Assembly: GCA_003169835.1 (NCBI GenBank)
Contig: PNAI01000026.1
Location: forward strand, 22,369 to 86,368
From: Hyphomicrobiales bacterium
Lineage (GTDB): Bacteria; Pseudomonadota; Alphaproteobacteria; Rhizobiales; Xanthobacteraceae
Direction of reading: 5' to 3'
DNA length: 64,000 nucleotides
The notes beneath the pieces are model-generated. The model was not told where the DNA came from. It worked only from the letters and a program-made list of their open reading frames with translations, and ran no database searches. Positions 9,382-18,254 of the stretch are shown one piece after another; the first letter of the stretch is position 1; each line of letters opens with the position of its first letter. The position numbers were made by a program, and so were the translations under genes.

Positions 9382-12300
9382 ATGCCAGCACCCGCCAAAT
9401 CCAAGCCCGCGGCCGATAAGCCGGCCCAGATGTCCCGCCCCCTCAAGGCCGGCGACCATGTCTTTCTGGTCGATGGCTCAGGCTACATTTTCCGCGCCTA
9501 TCACGCGCTACCGCCGCTCACGCGCAAATCGGACGGCTTGCAGATCAACGCCGTTCTCGGCTTCTGCAACATGCTGTGGAAGCTGCTCATGGAGATGAAA
9601 CCGGATGAGAAGCCCACGCATCTGGCAGTGGTGTTCGACAAATCCGAGAAAACCTTCCGCACGGAGATGTATGCCGACTACAAGGCCAACCGTGACGCGC
9701 CGCCGGACGATCTCATTCCGCAATTCCCGCTGATCCGCGAAGCGGTACGCGCCTTCGACATTCCCTGCCTGGAACAGGCGGGCTTCGAAGCCGACGACCT
9801 GATCGCGACCTATACCCGGCTCGCGCGCGAGGCCAAGGCAACGACCACCATTGTGTCATCGGACAAGGACCTGATGCAGCTCGTCGGCGACAAGGTCGTC
9901 ATGTACGACACGATGAAGGACATAAAGATTGACAGTAAGGGCGTCCTTGAAAAATTCGGTGTCACCCCGGAGCAAGTGATAGATGTACAGGCTTTGATGG
10001 GAGACTCCACTGACAATGTTCCCGGAGTTCGCGGCATTGGCCCAAAAGCAGCGAGTACATTAATTTCAGAACTCGGTTCTTTGGATCGAATACTCGAAGC
10101 AGAAAAAAATCCAGACGCTATCGAAAAAGAATTGCAGAGCAAACTTGATAAGATTGACGCTTACATCACAAAAGTTGCTGGAAAACAGATTAAATTAAAT
10201 TCCGGAACTCAGATTGCAGAAGTTCTTGTCAACAAATTTAGCGTGAAAGACGTTCCGAAAGATAAGAAGGATTTGCCATCAGCAGACACAGAATTGATTG
10301 AGCGTTTGGCACGAGAGGGCAGCCAGGCATGCAAAGAGTTCTGCAAGGCTGTTCTTCGGGCACGCAATCTGTCGCGTGTGATTGGTGGAACTGTAGAAAA
10401 AATTATTGAAAAAAAAGCAGATGCAATTCTTTCGAAAAAGCTCGTGACACTAAAGCCGGATGTAAAGCTCGATATTCCCGTCGGTGACCTCGCGGTGCAC
10501 GAGCCGGATTATAGACAACTGGTCGCGTTCTTGAAGGCGATGGAGTTCAGCACGCTCACGCGCCGCATCGCAGAAAAATCCGGCATCGAGGCGAGCGAGA
10601 TCGAACCGGATCCGCGGCTGGTTTCGGGCGCAATCCCTCCCTATACCGAACCTTCACCTCCCCCGCTTGCAGGGGAGGTCGTCCACCGAAGCCCGAAGGG
10701 CGAAGGCCGGGCGGGAGGGGGAACTTCCGACCTGTTTCCGCCCCCTCCCCAACCCTCCCCCGCAAGCGGGGGAGGGAGATTGAGTGGTAAGGCGGAGTCC
10801 AACGGCACCTTCACCCCCCAAGCCCTCGCCGCTTCTCGCATCGAAGCCGCGCGCAACGCCAAGATCGATCGCTCGAAATACGAGACCGTGCGCAAACTCG
10901 ATCGCCTCAAACAATGGATCGCGCGCGCGCACGAGCTCGGCGTTGTCGCCGTCGACACCGAGACCACGGGCCTCGATCCGATGCAGGCGGAACTCGTCGG
11001 CATCTCGCTCGCGCTTGCGCCGAACGAAGCCTGCTACGTGCCGATCGCACACAAGGCCAACGGCGGTGGCGAGGGATTGTTCGACGCGGGCCTCGCGCCC
11101 GACCAGCTTGCGGAAAAGGCAGCGCTCGCAGCCCTCCGGCCGATGCTGGAAGACGCTAGCGTGCTCAAGGTCGGCCAGAACCTAAAATACGATTGGCTGA
11201 TTTTCGCGCAACGCGGCATTGACCTCTCCCCGCACGACGACACCATGCTGATGTCCTACGTGCTCGACGCCGGCAAGGGCGGCCACGGTATGGATACGCT
11301 TTCGGAAAAATGGCTCGGCCACACGACCATCCATTTCAAGGACGTCGCGAAGTCCGGCAAGACGACCATGACATTCGACAACGTCGCGATCGACAAGGCG
11401 ACGGAATACGCCGCCGAAGACGCCGACGTAACGCTGCGGCTCTGGCAAGTGTTAAAGCCGCGCCTGGTCGCCGAGCATGTCACCACAGTTTACGAGACCT
11501 TGGAGCGTCCGCTGGTGCCGGTGCTCGCCGCCATGGAGAAGCGCGGCATCTCGATCGACCGGCAAGTGCTCTCAAGACTCTCAGGCGAATTCGCGCAGAA
11601 GGCTGCCGGCCTCGAACACGAAATCCAAAAACTTGCCGGCGAGCCGATCAATCCCGGCAGCCCCAAACAGCTTGGCGACATTCTGTTCGGCAAGCTGCAA
11701 ATGCCGGGTGGAACCAAGACCAAGACCGGTCAATGGTCGACCGGCGCGCGTGAGCTGGAAGAACTGGCCGAGCAGGGCCATGAGCTACCGCAGAAAATTC
11801 TCGACTGGCGGCAGGTCTCGAAACTCAAATCGACCTACACCGATGCGCTTCCAACCTTTGTCAATCCGCAGACCAAACGCGTGCATACGAGCTACGCGCT
11901 CGCGGCCACCACCACCGGGCGGCTTTCATCCTCCGATCCCAACCTGCAAAACATTCCGGTGCGCACCGAGGAAGGCCGAAAAATCCGTCGCGCCTTCATC
12001 GCCGACGATGGCTGCAAGCTGGTCTCAGCCGATTATTCGCAAGTGGAGTTGCGGCTGCTCGCCGAAATCGCCGACATCGCGGCGTTGAAAAAAGCCTTCC
12101 GCGACGGGCTCGACATCCACGCCATGACCGCATCGGAAATGTTCGGCGTGCCGATCAAAGGCATGCCTGCCGAAGTACGCCGGCGCGCCAAGGCGATCAA
12201 CTTCGGCATCATCTACGGCATTTCGGCGTTCGGGCTGGCCAACCAGCTCAGCATCCCGCGCGAGGAAGCCGGCGCCTACATCAAGAAGTATTTCGAGCGC

Positions 12301-12717
12301 TTTCCCGGCATCCGCGACTACATCGAGGAAACCAAGGCGTTCTGCAAAAAGCACGGCTACGTGGTCACGCTGTTCGGCCGCAAATGCCACTACCCCGACA
12401 TTTCCGCATCCAATCCTTCGATCCGCGCCTTCAACGAACGCGCCGCCATCAACGCGCGCCTGCAGGGCTCGGCCGCCGACATCATCCGCCGCGCCATGGT
12501 CCGCATCGAGCCGGCGCTGAAAAAAGCCAAACTCAACGCGCAGATGTTATTGCAAGTGCACGACGAGCTGATCTTCGAAGTGCCCGAAAGCGAGGTGGCA
12601 AAAACTCTTCCGGTGGTGAAGAAAGTTATGGAAGACGCGCCGATGCCTGCGGTGTCGCTTTCAGTACCCTTGCAAGTTGATGCAAGAGCTGCGCACAATT
12701 GGGAGGAAGCACATTGA
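9382..12717 (+). CDS. polA: DNA polymerase I, with unusual internal insertions
   Basis: An uninterrupted 1111-residue family A polymerase, longer than the usual 930-1000. The 5'-3' exonuclease domain covers about residues 25-240 (VDGSGYIFRAYHALPP; helix-hairpin-helix VPGVRGIGPKAAS). The 3'-5' exonuclease has Asp525 and Glu527 in VDTETTG, then NLKYDW and YAAEDAD. The polymerase domain has motif A (SADYSQVELR, Asp884), motif B (RRRAKAINFGIIYG) and motif C (VHDEL, Asp1061). Two oddities lie between the exonuclease domains. Residues about 181-352 are encoded by an AT-rich tract that includes about 90 extra residues. Residues about 420-472 come from a GC-rich hairpin repeat. The last codons are also AT-richer than the body. 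The stop overlaps the start of the following DUF262 gene. Confidence 0.95.
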   Translation: MPAPAKSKPAADKPAQMSRPLKAGDHVFLVDGSGYIFRAYHALPPLTRKSDGLQINAVLGFCNMLWKLLMEMKPDEKPTHLAVVFDKSEKTFRTEMYADYKANRDAPPDDLIPQFPLIREAVRAFDIPCLEQAGFEADDLIATYTRLAREAKATTTIVSSDKDLMQLVGDKVVMYDTMKDIKIDSKGVLEKFGVTPEQVIDVQALMGDSTDNVPGVRGIGPKAASTLISELGSLDRILEAEKNPDAIEKELQSKLDKIDAYITKVAGKQIKLNSGTQIAEVLVNKFSVKDVPKDKKDLPSADTELIERLAREGSQACKEFCKAVLRARNLSRVIGGTVEKIIEKKADAILSKKLVTLKPDVKLDIPVGDLAVHEPDYRQLVAFLKAMEFSTLTRRIAEKSGIEASEIEPDPRLVSGAIPPYTEPSPPPLAGEVVHRSPKGEGRAGGGTSDLFPPPPQPSPASGGGRLSGKAESNGTFTPQALAASRIEAARNAKIDRSKYETVRKLDRLKQWIARAHELGVVAVDTETTGLDPMQAELVGISLALAPNEACYVPIAHKANGGGEGLFDAGLAPDQLAEKAALAALRPMLEDASVLKVGQNLKYDWLIFAQRGIDLSPHDDTMLMSYVLDAGKGGHGMDTLSEKWLGHTTIHFKDVAKSGKTTMTFDNVAIDKATEYAAEDADVTLRLWQVLKPRLVAEHVTTVYETLERPLVPVLAAMEKRGISIDRQVLSRLSGEFAQKAAGLEHEIQKLAGEPINPGSPKQLGDILFGKLQMPGGTKTKTGQWSTGARELEELAEQGHELPQKILDWRQVSKLKSTYTDALPTFVNPQTKRVHTSYALAATTTGRLSSSDPNLQNIPVRTEEGRKIRRAFIADDGCKLVSADYSQVELRLLAEIADIAALKKAFRDGLDIHAMTASEMFGVPIKGMPAEVRRRAKAINFGIIYGISAFGLANQLSIPREEAGAYIKKYFERFPGIRDYIEETKAFCKKHGYVVTLFGRKCHYPDISASNPSIRAFNERAAINARLQGSAADIIRRAMVRIEPALKKAKLNAQMLLQVHDELIFEVPESEVAKTLPVVKKVMEDAPMPAVSLSVPLQVDARAAHNWEEAH
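9922..10463. other. AT-rich foreign-looking tract inside polA
   Basis: Base composition and codon choice change abruptly here. By hand count, bases 10141-10200 and 10381-10440 are each 17 G/C of 60, against 43 of 60 at 11041-11100 in the same gene. The reading frame stays open. The middle of the tract encodes about 90 residues not expected in PolA at this place. They resemble the thumb-subdomain pattern of family A polymerases: AGKQIKLNSGTQIAEVL and PSADTELIERLA here, against AGEPINPGSPKQLGDIL and STGARELEELA at residues 752-796. Acquisition from a phage or distant polA is inferred. Confidence 0.7.
10657..10776. repeat. Paired hairpin repeat inserted in frame in polA
   Basis: Two GC-rich hairpins bound the element: CCTCCCCCGCTTGCAGGGGAGG at 10657-10678 without one interior mismatch base, and a perfect stem CCCTCCCCCGC / GCGGGGGAGGG at 10753-10776. 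They flank a G-rich spacer. The whole is translated as a Pro/Gly/Ser-rich linker between the two exonuclease domains of PolA. It belongs to the same family as the repeats in hrpB and downstream of modA. Confidence 0.8.
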
Positions 12718-13862
12718 GTAAGTTGATCATGGCCAATGCAGGCGAACAAAAAATCAAAGATTCCGCGCCGCTTTTCGATGGCATTTCGAGTGAAATCATT
12801 GAAGAAGCTGAAGACCTAAAAAATGTAACTGACGACACTGAGCAGGAAAACCACTCTACAAAGCCGTTTACAATCTCAAGCTATGGGGCGGATTACACGG
12901 TCGACTCGCTCGTGAAGCGTTTCGAGACCGGTTCATTCTTCGTACCACCATTTCAGCGTTCGCTTGTTTGGAACGTCAAGCAAGCATCTCGATTTATTGA
13001 ATCGCTTCTAATGGGACTGCCAGTGCCGGGTATTTTTGTGTTTCGCGAAGCTCAAACGAATCGCCACCTCATTGTTGATGGACAACAAAGACTTCGCACC
13101 TTACACGCCTTTTACACAGGCGTATTTCGAGGCGAGGAATTCCGTCTTTTGGACGTGAGAAATCCTTGGCTCGGCAAGACCTGTAAGGGGCTTGATAATC
13201 GCGACAAGCTGCGCCTGGATGACTCAATCATTCACACCACGATATTTCGCCAAGAAGAGCCTGAGAACAATATCGACAGCATTTACGAGGTCTTTGAGCG
13301 CATAAATTCCGGCGGCATTAAGCTCTCGGATCAGGAAATTCGCGTGTGTGTGAATTTTGGGCCCTTCACTGAGCTTTTGAAGACATTAAACGAAAACCTC
13401 AAATGGCGAGAACTGTATGGGACAAAGAGTGTGCGCTTGAAGGACCAAGAACTCATTTTGAGATTTCTTGCTTTGTCTTACGACTTTGAGAACTACTCTC
13501 GGCCAATGAGAGTTTTCCTCAATCGATTCATGGAAAAGAACAAGTTGGTCAACAAGGAGAATTCTGAATCATATTCCAAGAGGTTCGAGACAACGATTAC
13601 ATTCATTGCAGATGCTCTTGGTCGTCGGGCATTCCGCCCGGAACGGTCCCTGAATACAGCAGTATATGATGCAACGATGGTGGGTATTTCTGAGCGGCTG
13701 CACACCGGACCAGTCAATGACAAAAATGCGTTTGTATCTGCTTACGATAAGTTACTCGCCGATGAAAAGTTCAGAGATGCGTACACTCGCTCAACCGCTG
13801 ATGAAGAGAAAGTTAAGCTCAGAATAGGTTTGGCCAAGAGCGCTTTTGCTAATGTCAAATGA
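12714..13862 (+). CDS. DUF262 (GmrSD/ParB-like) protein, candidate defence component
   Basis: A 382-residue protein if read from the TTG at 12714. That start overlaps the polA stop and has an ideal Shine-Dalgarno GGAGG seven bases before it, still inside polA. The ATG at 12729 is a weaker alternative. The N-terminal DUF262 domain shows PPFQRSLVW at about residues 78-86 and DGQQRLRTL at about 122-130, the ParB-like NTPase/nuclease motif pair, followed by VFERINSGGIKLSDQEIR. DUF262 is the nucleotide-hydrolysing half of GmrSD-type restriction enzymes and of SspE. No HNH/DUF1524 motif is visible in the C-terminal half. The gene is AT-rich, unlike its neighbours, and overlaps the next gene by four bases (ATGA). 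Acquisition and a defence role are inferred. Confidence 0.85.
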   Translation: MSKLIMANAGEQKIKDSAPLFDGISSEIIEEAEDLKNVTDDTEQENHSTKPFTISSYGADYTVDSLVKRFETGSFFVPPFQRSLVWNVKQASRFIESLLMGLPVPGIFVFREAQTNRHLIVDGQQRLRTLHAFYTGVFRGEEFRLLDVRNPWLGKTCKGLDNRDKLRLDDSIIHTTIFRQEEPENNIDSIYEVFERINSGGIKLSDQEIRVCVNFGPFTELLKTLNENLKWRELYGTKSVRLKDQELILRFLALSYDFENYSRPMRVFLNRFMEKNKLVNKENSESYSKRFETTITFIADALGRRAFRPERSLNTAVYDATMVGISERLHTGPVNDKNAFVSAYDKLLADEKFRDAYTRSTADEEKVKLRIGLAKSAFANVK

Positions 13863-14317
13863 CGCCCACGTATCACAATTCCGATCACAAGATTGATTAT
13901 CTGTTAAAAAAATTCCGCGACCCTATGTTTGACGACTACACTCGAGCACATATTGCCAACTACGCATGTGTTTTGTTGAGTGGCCTAATTGAAACGGCTA
14001 TTAGAGACATCATATCCAATCACTGTGAAACAAAGTCGATTCCGTCAATCGCAAACTTCGTCAAGAGTCGACTGGATCGTTTTCAGAATCCTGATCCTGA
14101 AAGTGTGTCAAAGCTTCTATCGAGCTTTGACACAGGCATTACGGACAGGTTGGAGATACACTGGTCGAATGAAATCAAGGATGCAATTGGATCAATCGTG
14201 GGCAACAGACATCTGATTGCACATGGTCGAGACACTGCGTTGACCCTAGTTCGAGTGTCCGAATGGTTCAAATCCGCTCGAAAGTTTATCAGATTTTTGG
14301 AAAATGAGTTTGCGTAG
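13859..14317 (+). CDS. HEPN-domain protein, probable RNase partner of the DUF262 protein
   Basis: A 152-residue, predicted all-helical protein. The HEPN signature Rx4-6H is present as RHLIAH (Arg117, His122) in the last third, and an upstream helix carries Glu45 (LSGLIETAIRDII). This resembles the MAE_28990/RiboL-PSP type of HEPN, where the Arg-His pair forms a metal-independent RNase site. The start overlaps the DUF262 stop as ATGA, so the pair is translationally coupled. Both genes are AT-rich, in contrast to polA and the GIY-YIG gene around them. A toxin or abortive-infection role is inferred. A non-enzymatic HEPN remains possible. Confidence 0.75.
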   Translation: MTPTYHNSDHKIDYLLKKFRDPMFDDYTRAHIANYACVLLSGLIETAIRDIISNHCETKSIPSIANFVKSRLDRFQNPDPESVSKLLSSFDTGITDRLEIHWSNEIKDAIGSIVGNRHLIAHGRDTALTLVRVSEWFKSARKFIRFLENEFA

Positions 14318-14320
14318 TGA

Positions 14321-14578
14321 TTATACTGGCAACCCGCTCTGCGCTAAGTAACGACGGAATTTCCGGTCGCGCTTGAGGTGCCACTCGCGGCTCATCGCCT
14401 GCCGGCGCGTGCGGAATTTCTCCGTGTGCAGCAGCACCCACGCGCGTCCGCGCGTAAAACGCGCGCCCTTACCGGAATTATGCTGCGCGAAGCGCCGCTC
14501 GACATCGGTCGTCCAACCGACATAGGTCACGCAGTGGCCCTTCGCACGGCAGCCGAGTACGTAGACGAACGCAGGCAT
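14321..14578 (-). CDS. GIY-YIG domain protein (UPF0213/URI type)
   Basis: An 85-residue single-domain GIY-YIG protein. The motif appears as YVLGC followed by YVGWT, then the conserved arginine (TTDVERRFAQHNSGKGARFT), and the glutamate-containing region further on (REWHLKRDRKFR). I took the ATG at 14578; the GTG at 14584 is also possible. Small proteins like this are common in rhizobia and their role is not established. It is GC-rich, so it is probably native and marks the right border of the AT-rich DUF262-HEPN cassette. Confidence 0.85.
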   Translation of the reverse strand: MPAFVYVLGCRAKGHCVTYVGWTTDVERRFAQHNSGKGARFTRGRAWVLLHTEKFRTRRQAMSREWHLKRDRKFRRYLAQSGLPV

Positions 14579-14612
14579 CACCACCCCTGTTTTCTTGTGC
14601 CGCCTTCTTCAC

Positions 14613-15017
14613 TCACTTGGGCGGCAGCACCGCGATCGCCTCGATCTCGAACAGCGCGCCTTCGCGCGCGAGCTTGACGATCTGGATGGCCGTGCTGGCC
14701 GGCGGCGCCTTGGTGTTCACGTAGCGGTCGCGCACCTCGAAGAAGGTCTGCAGATGCACCATATCGACGAAAAAGTTAGTGATCTTGACCACATGCTCGA
14801 AGCCGCCGCCGACGGCCGCGAGCGCGGCCTTCAGATTTTCGAAGCATTGCGTTGCCTGCGCGCGAAAATCGCCTGCCCCACCAGCGAATTTTCCATCCGG
14901 CGTCATGCCGAGCTGGCCGGAAAAATAAACCGTGCGGCTGGGCGCCGTCGTCTCGACCACATGGGTGTAGCCGCGCGGCGGCGCGATGGTCGATGGATTG
15001 ATGAAGGTGTTAGTCAA
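14613..15017 (-). CDS. RidA family protein (first of two in the window)
   Basis: A 134-residue YjgF/YER057c/UK114 protein. The TTG at 15017 is chosen because GGAGG lies seven bases upstream; no ATG fits. Family members hydrolyse reactive enamine or imine intermediates formed by PLP enzymes. Conserved stretches are VYFSGQLGMTPDGK near residue 35 and FEIEAIAVLP at the end. The canonical RidA arginine is not obvious: the region reads ASTAIQIVKLAREGALFEIEA. It may therefore belong to a divergent Rid subfamily. Confidence 0.85.
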   Translation of the reverse strand: MTNTFINPSTIAPPRGYTHVVETTAPSRTVYFSGQLGMTPDGKFAGGAGDFRAQATQCFENLKAALAAVGGGFEHVVKITNFFVDMVHLQTFFEVRDRYVNTKAPPASTAIQIVKLAREGALFEIEAIAVLPPK

Positions 15018-15286
15018 TTTATTCCTCCTGTTGCGATTATTGCAGATGAATGCCGGCGCGGTCATACCATGCCCGTGGCCTACTCGCCGCAATTGAACGG
15101 TATCGTCATTGACGTCTCGCCCCCACGACCCCTTCAAAATCGTTTTGAATTCAGCCGTGGATGCGAGTTTATAGAAATAGCTTATAGAAATAGTGTCGCA
15201 GACACATTATGGCGAGCGCCCTTGCATTGCGGAGGAACGCTTGGCTTGTTAGGCAACACAAGCACTCGAACTAAAAATAGCGGCTT

Positions 15287-16744
15287 ATGACTCCAGCACT
15301 TCTCATCGCCATCCTCGCCGCCGCCACGCTTGCAGGCACCGCATCGCCCGCGCATGCCGCAACGCTCGACGGCGCGGCGATGGGCTGGCCCTGGGCGCTG
15401 CCGTTCGCCGGCATTTTGCTTTGCATCGCGACCGGACCGCTGCTGTTTCCAAAAATCTGGCACGCCCACTACGGCAAGATCGCCGCCTTCTGGTCGCTGC
15501 TCGCGCTGCTCCCGATTGCGCTCGCGCAGGGACCGTCAACAGCACTTACCGCTCTCGTGCACGCGATGCTGGCCGAATACATGAGCTTCATCCTGCTGCT
15601 GTTCGCGCTTTACACCGTGGCCGGCGGAATCCTGGTGACTGGCTCGGTGCGCGGCACGCCGTGCTCAAACACGATCATCCTCGCGCTCGGCACATCGATA
15701 GCAAGCTTCGTCGGCACCACGGGCGCGGCAATGATCCTGATCCGGCCGCTGATCCGCGCCAATGCAGACCGCGCGCACAATGCGCATGTCATGGTGTTCT
15801 TCATCGTGCTGGTCGCCAATGTGGGCGGCGCACTCACACCGCTCGGCGATCCGCCGCTGTTCATTGGCTTTCTCCAAGGCGTCTCATTTTTCTGGACCAC
15901 GCAGCACCTGTGGCTGCAAACAGCGATCGTGGCCGCGATCGTACTGGCGATGTTCGTTGCGGTGGACATCTGGTTTGCGCGCAGCGACAGCAAAGGCGCA
16001 GATCAAATGAAGCCAGAGCCGATCGGCGTGCACGGAAGCGTCAATTTTCTGCTGATTGCATTGATCATCGTGGCGATTCTAGCCTCCGCCGCGTGGCAGC
16101 CGGGCGTGACGCTCGACATCTACGGCACCAAAGCCGAAATCCAAAACCTCGCGCGCGATGCGGCCCTCGTCGTCATCGCGCTCGCTTCGCTTAAACTCAC
16201 ACGCAACGAGCACCGCACCGCCAACGGATTTACCTGGGAGCCGATCCGCGAAGTCGCGATCCTCTTTGCCGGCATCTTCACCGCCATCATCCCGGTGCTC
16301 GCCATGCTACAGGCAGGAAAGGACGGCGCGTTCGCCTGGCTGCTCACCGCCGTCACCGCACGCGACGGCCTGCCCCACGAAGCCGCCTATTTCTGGCTCA
16401 CCGGCATACTGTCGGCATTCCTAGACAATGCGCCGACCTATCTCGTGTTCTTCGAGCTCGCCGGCGGCAAGGCGCCCGAGCTGATGGGTCCGCTTGCCGG
16501 CACGCTCGCCTCGATCTCCATGGGCGCAGTCTACATGGGCGCGCTCACCTACATCGGCAACGCGCCGAACTTCATGATCTATGCAATCGCGCAGGAGCGC
16601 GGCGTGCGCATGCCCAATTTCTTTGGATACCTGCTATGGGCGAGCCTGATCCTGCTGCCGCTGTTCGTGCTGCTGACGCTGCTGCCGATCGCGCCGCTAT
16701 TCAAATGGTCCATCCTGTTCGAACCCGCGTTCCTTCCTGCATAG
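15287..16744 (+). CDS. Sodium:proton antiporter, NhaD/ArsB superfamily
   Basis: A 485-residue integral membrane protein with a cleavable-looking N-terminus (LIAILAAATLAGTASPAHAA) and about a dozen hydrophobic segments. The two ion-transporter repeats carry the signatures ANVGGALTPLGDPPLF in the first half and LSAFLDNAPTYLVFF in the second, typical of the NhaD-type branch of the ion transporter superfamily. It probably exchanges Na+ for H+ across the inner membrane. A second, unrelated antiporter gene follows 65 bases downstream on the same strand, suggesting a small ion-homeostasis unit. Confidence 0.88.
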   Translation: MTPALLIAILAAATLAGTASPAHAATLDGAAMGWPWALPFAGILLCIATGPLLFPKIWHAHYGKIAAFWSLLALLPIALAQGPSTALTALVHAMLAEYMSFILLLFALYTVAGGILVTGSVRGTPCSNTIILALGTSIASFVGTTGAAMILIRPLIRANADRAHNAHVMVFFIVLVANVGGALTPLGDPPLFIGFLQGVSFFWTTQHLWLQTAIVAAIVLAMFVAVDIWFARSDSKGADQMKPEPIGVHGSVNFLLIALIIVAILASAAWQPGVTLDIYGTKAEIQNLARDAALVVIALASLKLTRNEHRTANGFTWEPIREVAILFAGIFTAIIPVLAMLQAGKDGAFAWLLTAVTARDGLPHEAAYFWLTGILSAFLDNAPTYLVFFELAGGKAPELMGPLAGTLASISMGAVYMGALTYIGNAPNFMIYAIAQERGVRMPNFFGYLLWASLILLPLFVLLTLLPIAPLFKWSILFEPAFLPA

Positions 16745-16809
16745 ACGCCAGCCTTGCCATCTCACGACCGGTCAGGCAGCTTCTTTATTTCGCTGAGGGG
16801 AGAGAAGAA

Positions 16810-18066
16810 TTGGAGGCGGCGGCAGGGGTTGAAATCGCGAAACACATATTGCTCACCTGTGGGCTTATTCTCGCTGTCGGCATCATCACCGGCCTGTTGT
16901 CGCAGAAGCTGGGAATCCCTGACGTCGCGGTATTCCTGATCGCCGGCGTGTTGATCGGCCCGCAAGTTCTGGGATTGATACACGTCAGTGCGGATTCGCC
17001 GCTCAACCAGATCATCCTGCTCTTCGGTGCGAGCTACATCCTCTTCGATGGCGGTGCATCGCTGAGATTCAATGTCTTAAAACAAGTTTGGATTACCATC
17101 CTCGTGATCTCCACGATCGGCGTCGTGATCACCGCGGCGATCACTGGGCTGGCGGCCTATTACATTCTCGGCATTCCGTTCATCGTGGCGCTGCTGTTGG
17201 GTGCAACGCTCGCGTCGACCGACCCTGCGACGCTGGTTCCGATCTTCCGGCAAATCAAGATTCGCGACCGTGTCGCACAAACGGTCATGAGCGAGTCGGC
17301 GTTCAACGACGCCATGGGCGCGATTGTCACTTTCGGTGTGCTTGCGGTCGCCATGGGCAACGGCGAGTTCTCGCTCACTTCGTCCCTGCTCGAATTGTGC
17401 AAGCAATCGATCGTCGGAATCGTCGCTGGTGGCGTGCTCGGATATCTGGCGGCATTGCTCATCGCGCATGAACGATGGGCCTTCCTGGCGGAATACGCTC
17501 CGGCAGTGACGCTGATGGCCGTCATCGGCGCCTATTTTGCGGCCGATGGGTTGCAGGCCAGCGGATTCATGGCGGTCTTTGTCTTCGGCATCGTGCTTGG
17601 AAACAAAGAGGCCTTCGGCTTCAAAATGCAGGCCGGTGAAGCTCAAAAGCTCGACGAGTATGTAATGACCACCGCATTCATCATGCGCTTGTTCATTTTC
17701 ATCCTGCTCGGCGCCCAGGTCGATTTCAGCCTGATGAGTCAAAACCTGACCGGCGGCATCGTCGTGGTGACCGTCCTCATGTTGGTTGCCCGGCCGGTGA
17801 CAGTTTTCTTGTGTGCGCTGCCGGACCGGCGCGCGCAGTGGAGCTTCAATGAGATGCTCTTCATGTGCTGGACCCGCGAGACCGGTGTCATTCCGGCTGC
17901 ACTGTCCGGCCTATTGCTCGGCATGAACGCGCCCGGCGCTCAAACGATCGCGTCGGTTACCTTCATCGCCATTCTCATGACGATCCTGATTCAGGCGCCG
18001 ACGACAAGATGGCTGGGGAGTAAGCTGGGGCTTTTGGAAGAAAGTCAAAAACTTCGATCGCGTTGA
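16810..18066 (+). CDS. Cation:proton antiporter, CPA1/NhaP type
   Basis: About 418 residues with some 12 transmembrane segments. The start is uncertain. I prefer the TTG at 16810, preceded by the purine-rich GAGGGGAGAGAAGAA, because the open frame upstream of it overlaps the previous gene and lacks membrane character. Family motifs are LGIPDVAVFLIAGVLIGP, LFGASYILFDGGASL, GATLASTDPATLVPIF and SESAFNDAMGAI, with the conserved aspartates of the transport path. It exchanges Na+ or K+ for H+. There is no C-terminal TrkA domain. Confidence 0.85.
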   Translation: MEAAAGVEIAKHILLTCGLILAVGIITGLLSQKLGIPDVAVFLIAGVLIGPQVLGLIHVSADSPLNQIILLFGASYILFDGGASLRFNVLKQVWITILVISTIGVVITAAITGLAAYYILGIPFIVALLLGATLASTDPATLVPIFRQIKIRDRVAQTVMSESAFNDAMGAIVTFGVLAVAMGNGEFSLTSSLLELCKQSIVGIVAGGVLGYLAALLIAHERWAFLAEYAPAVTLMAVIGAYFAADGLQASGFMAVFVFGIVLGNKEAFGFKMQAGEAQKLDEYVMTTAFIMRLFIFILLGAQVDFSLMSQNLTGGIVVVTVLMLVARPVTVFLCALPDRRAQWSFNEMLFMCWTRETGVIPAALSGLLLGMNAPGAQTIASVTFIAILMTILIQAPTTRWLGSKLGLLEESQKLRSR

Positions 18067-18111
18067 TTGATGTCGCTCGCCCCTGTCAGACTTAAGAATG
18101 CTTGAATGGAT

Positions 18112-18168
18112 TGATACGATCTTTACGCGATTAGATCGCTGCTCCTATCATCGCTGTTAATCGTATCA
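18112..18168. other. Inverted repeat downstream of the antiporter pair
   Basis: TGATACGAT at 18112-18120 is repeated in inverted orientation as ATCGTATCA at 18160-18168, with 39 bases between. It lies in the 188-base gap after the antiporter stop and before the DUF2865 gene. It lacks a U-tract, so it is more likely an operator pair or long-loop hairpin than a terminator. Confidence 0.3.
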
Positions 18169-18254
18169 CTTAGCCCGGCATTCAGGTTGCTCGCGTATTC
18201 TGCTCCCATGCTGAGTAACCTTTTTCTTGCGCCCAATCCCGCAGGCATCGCGTG

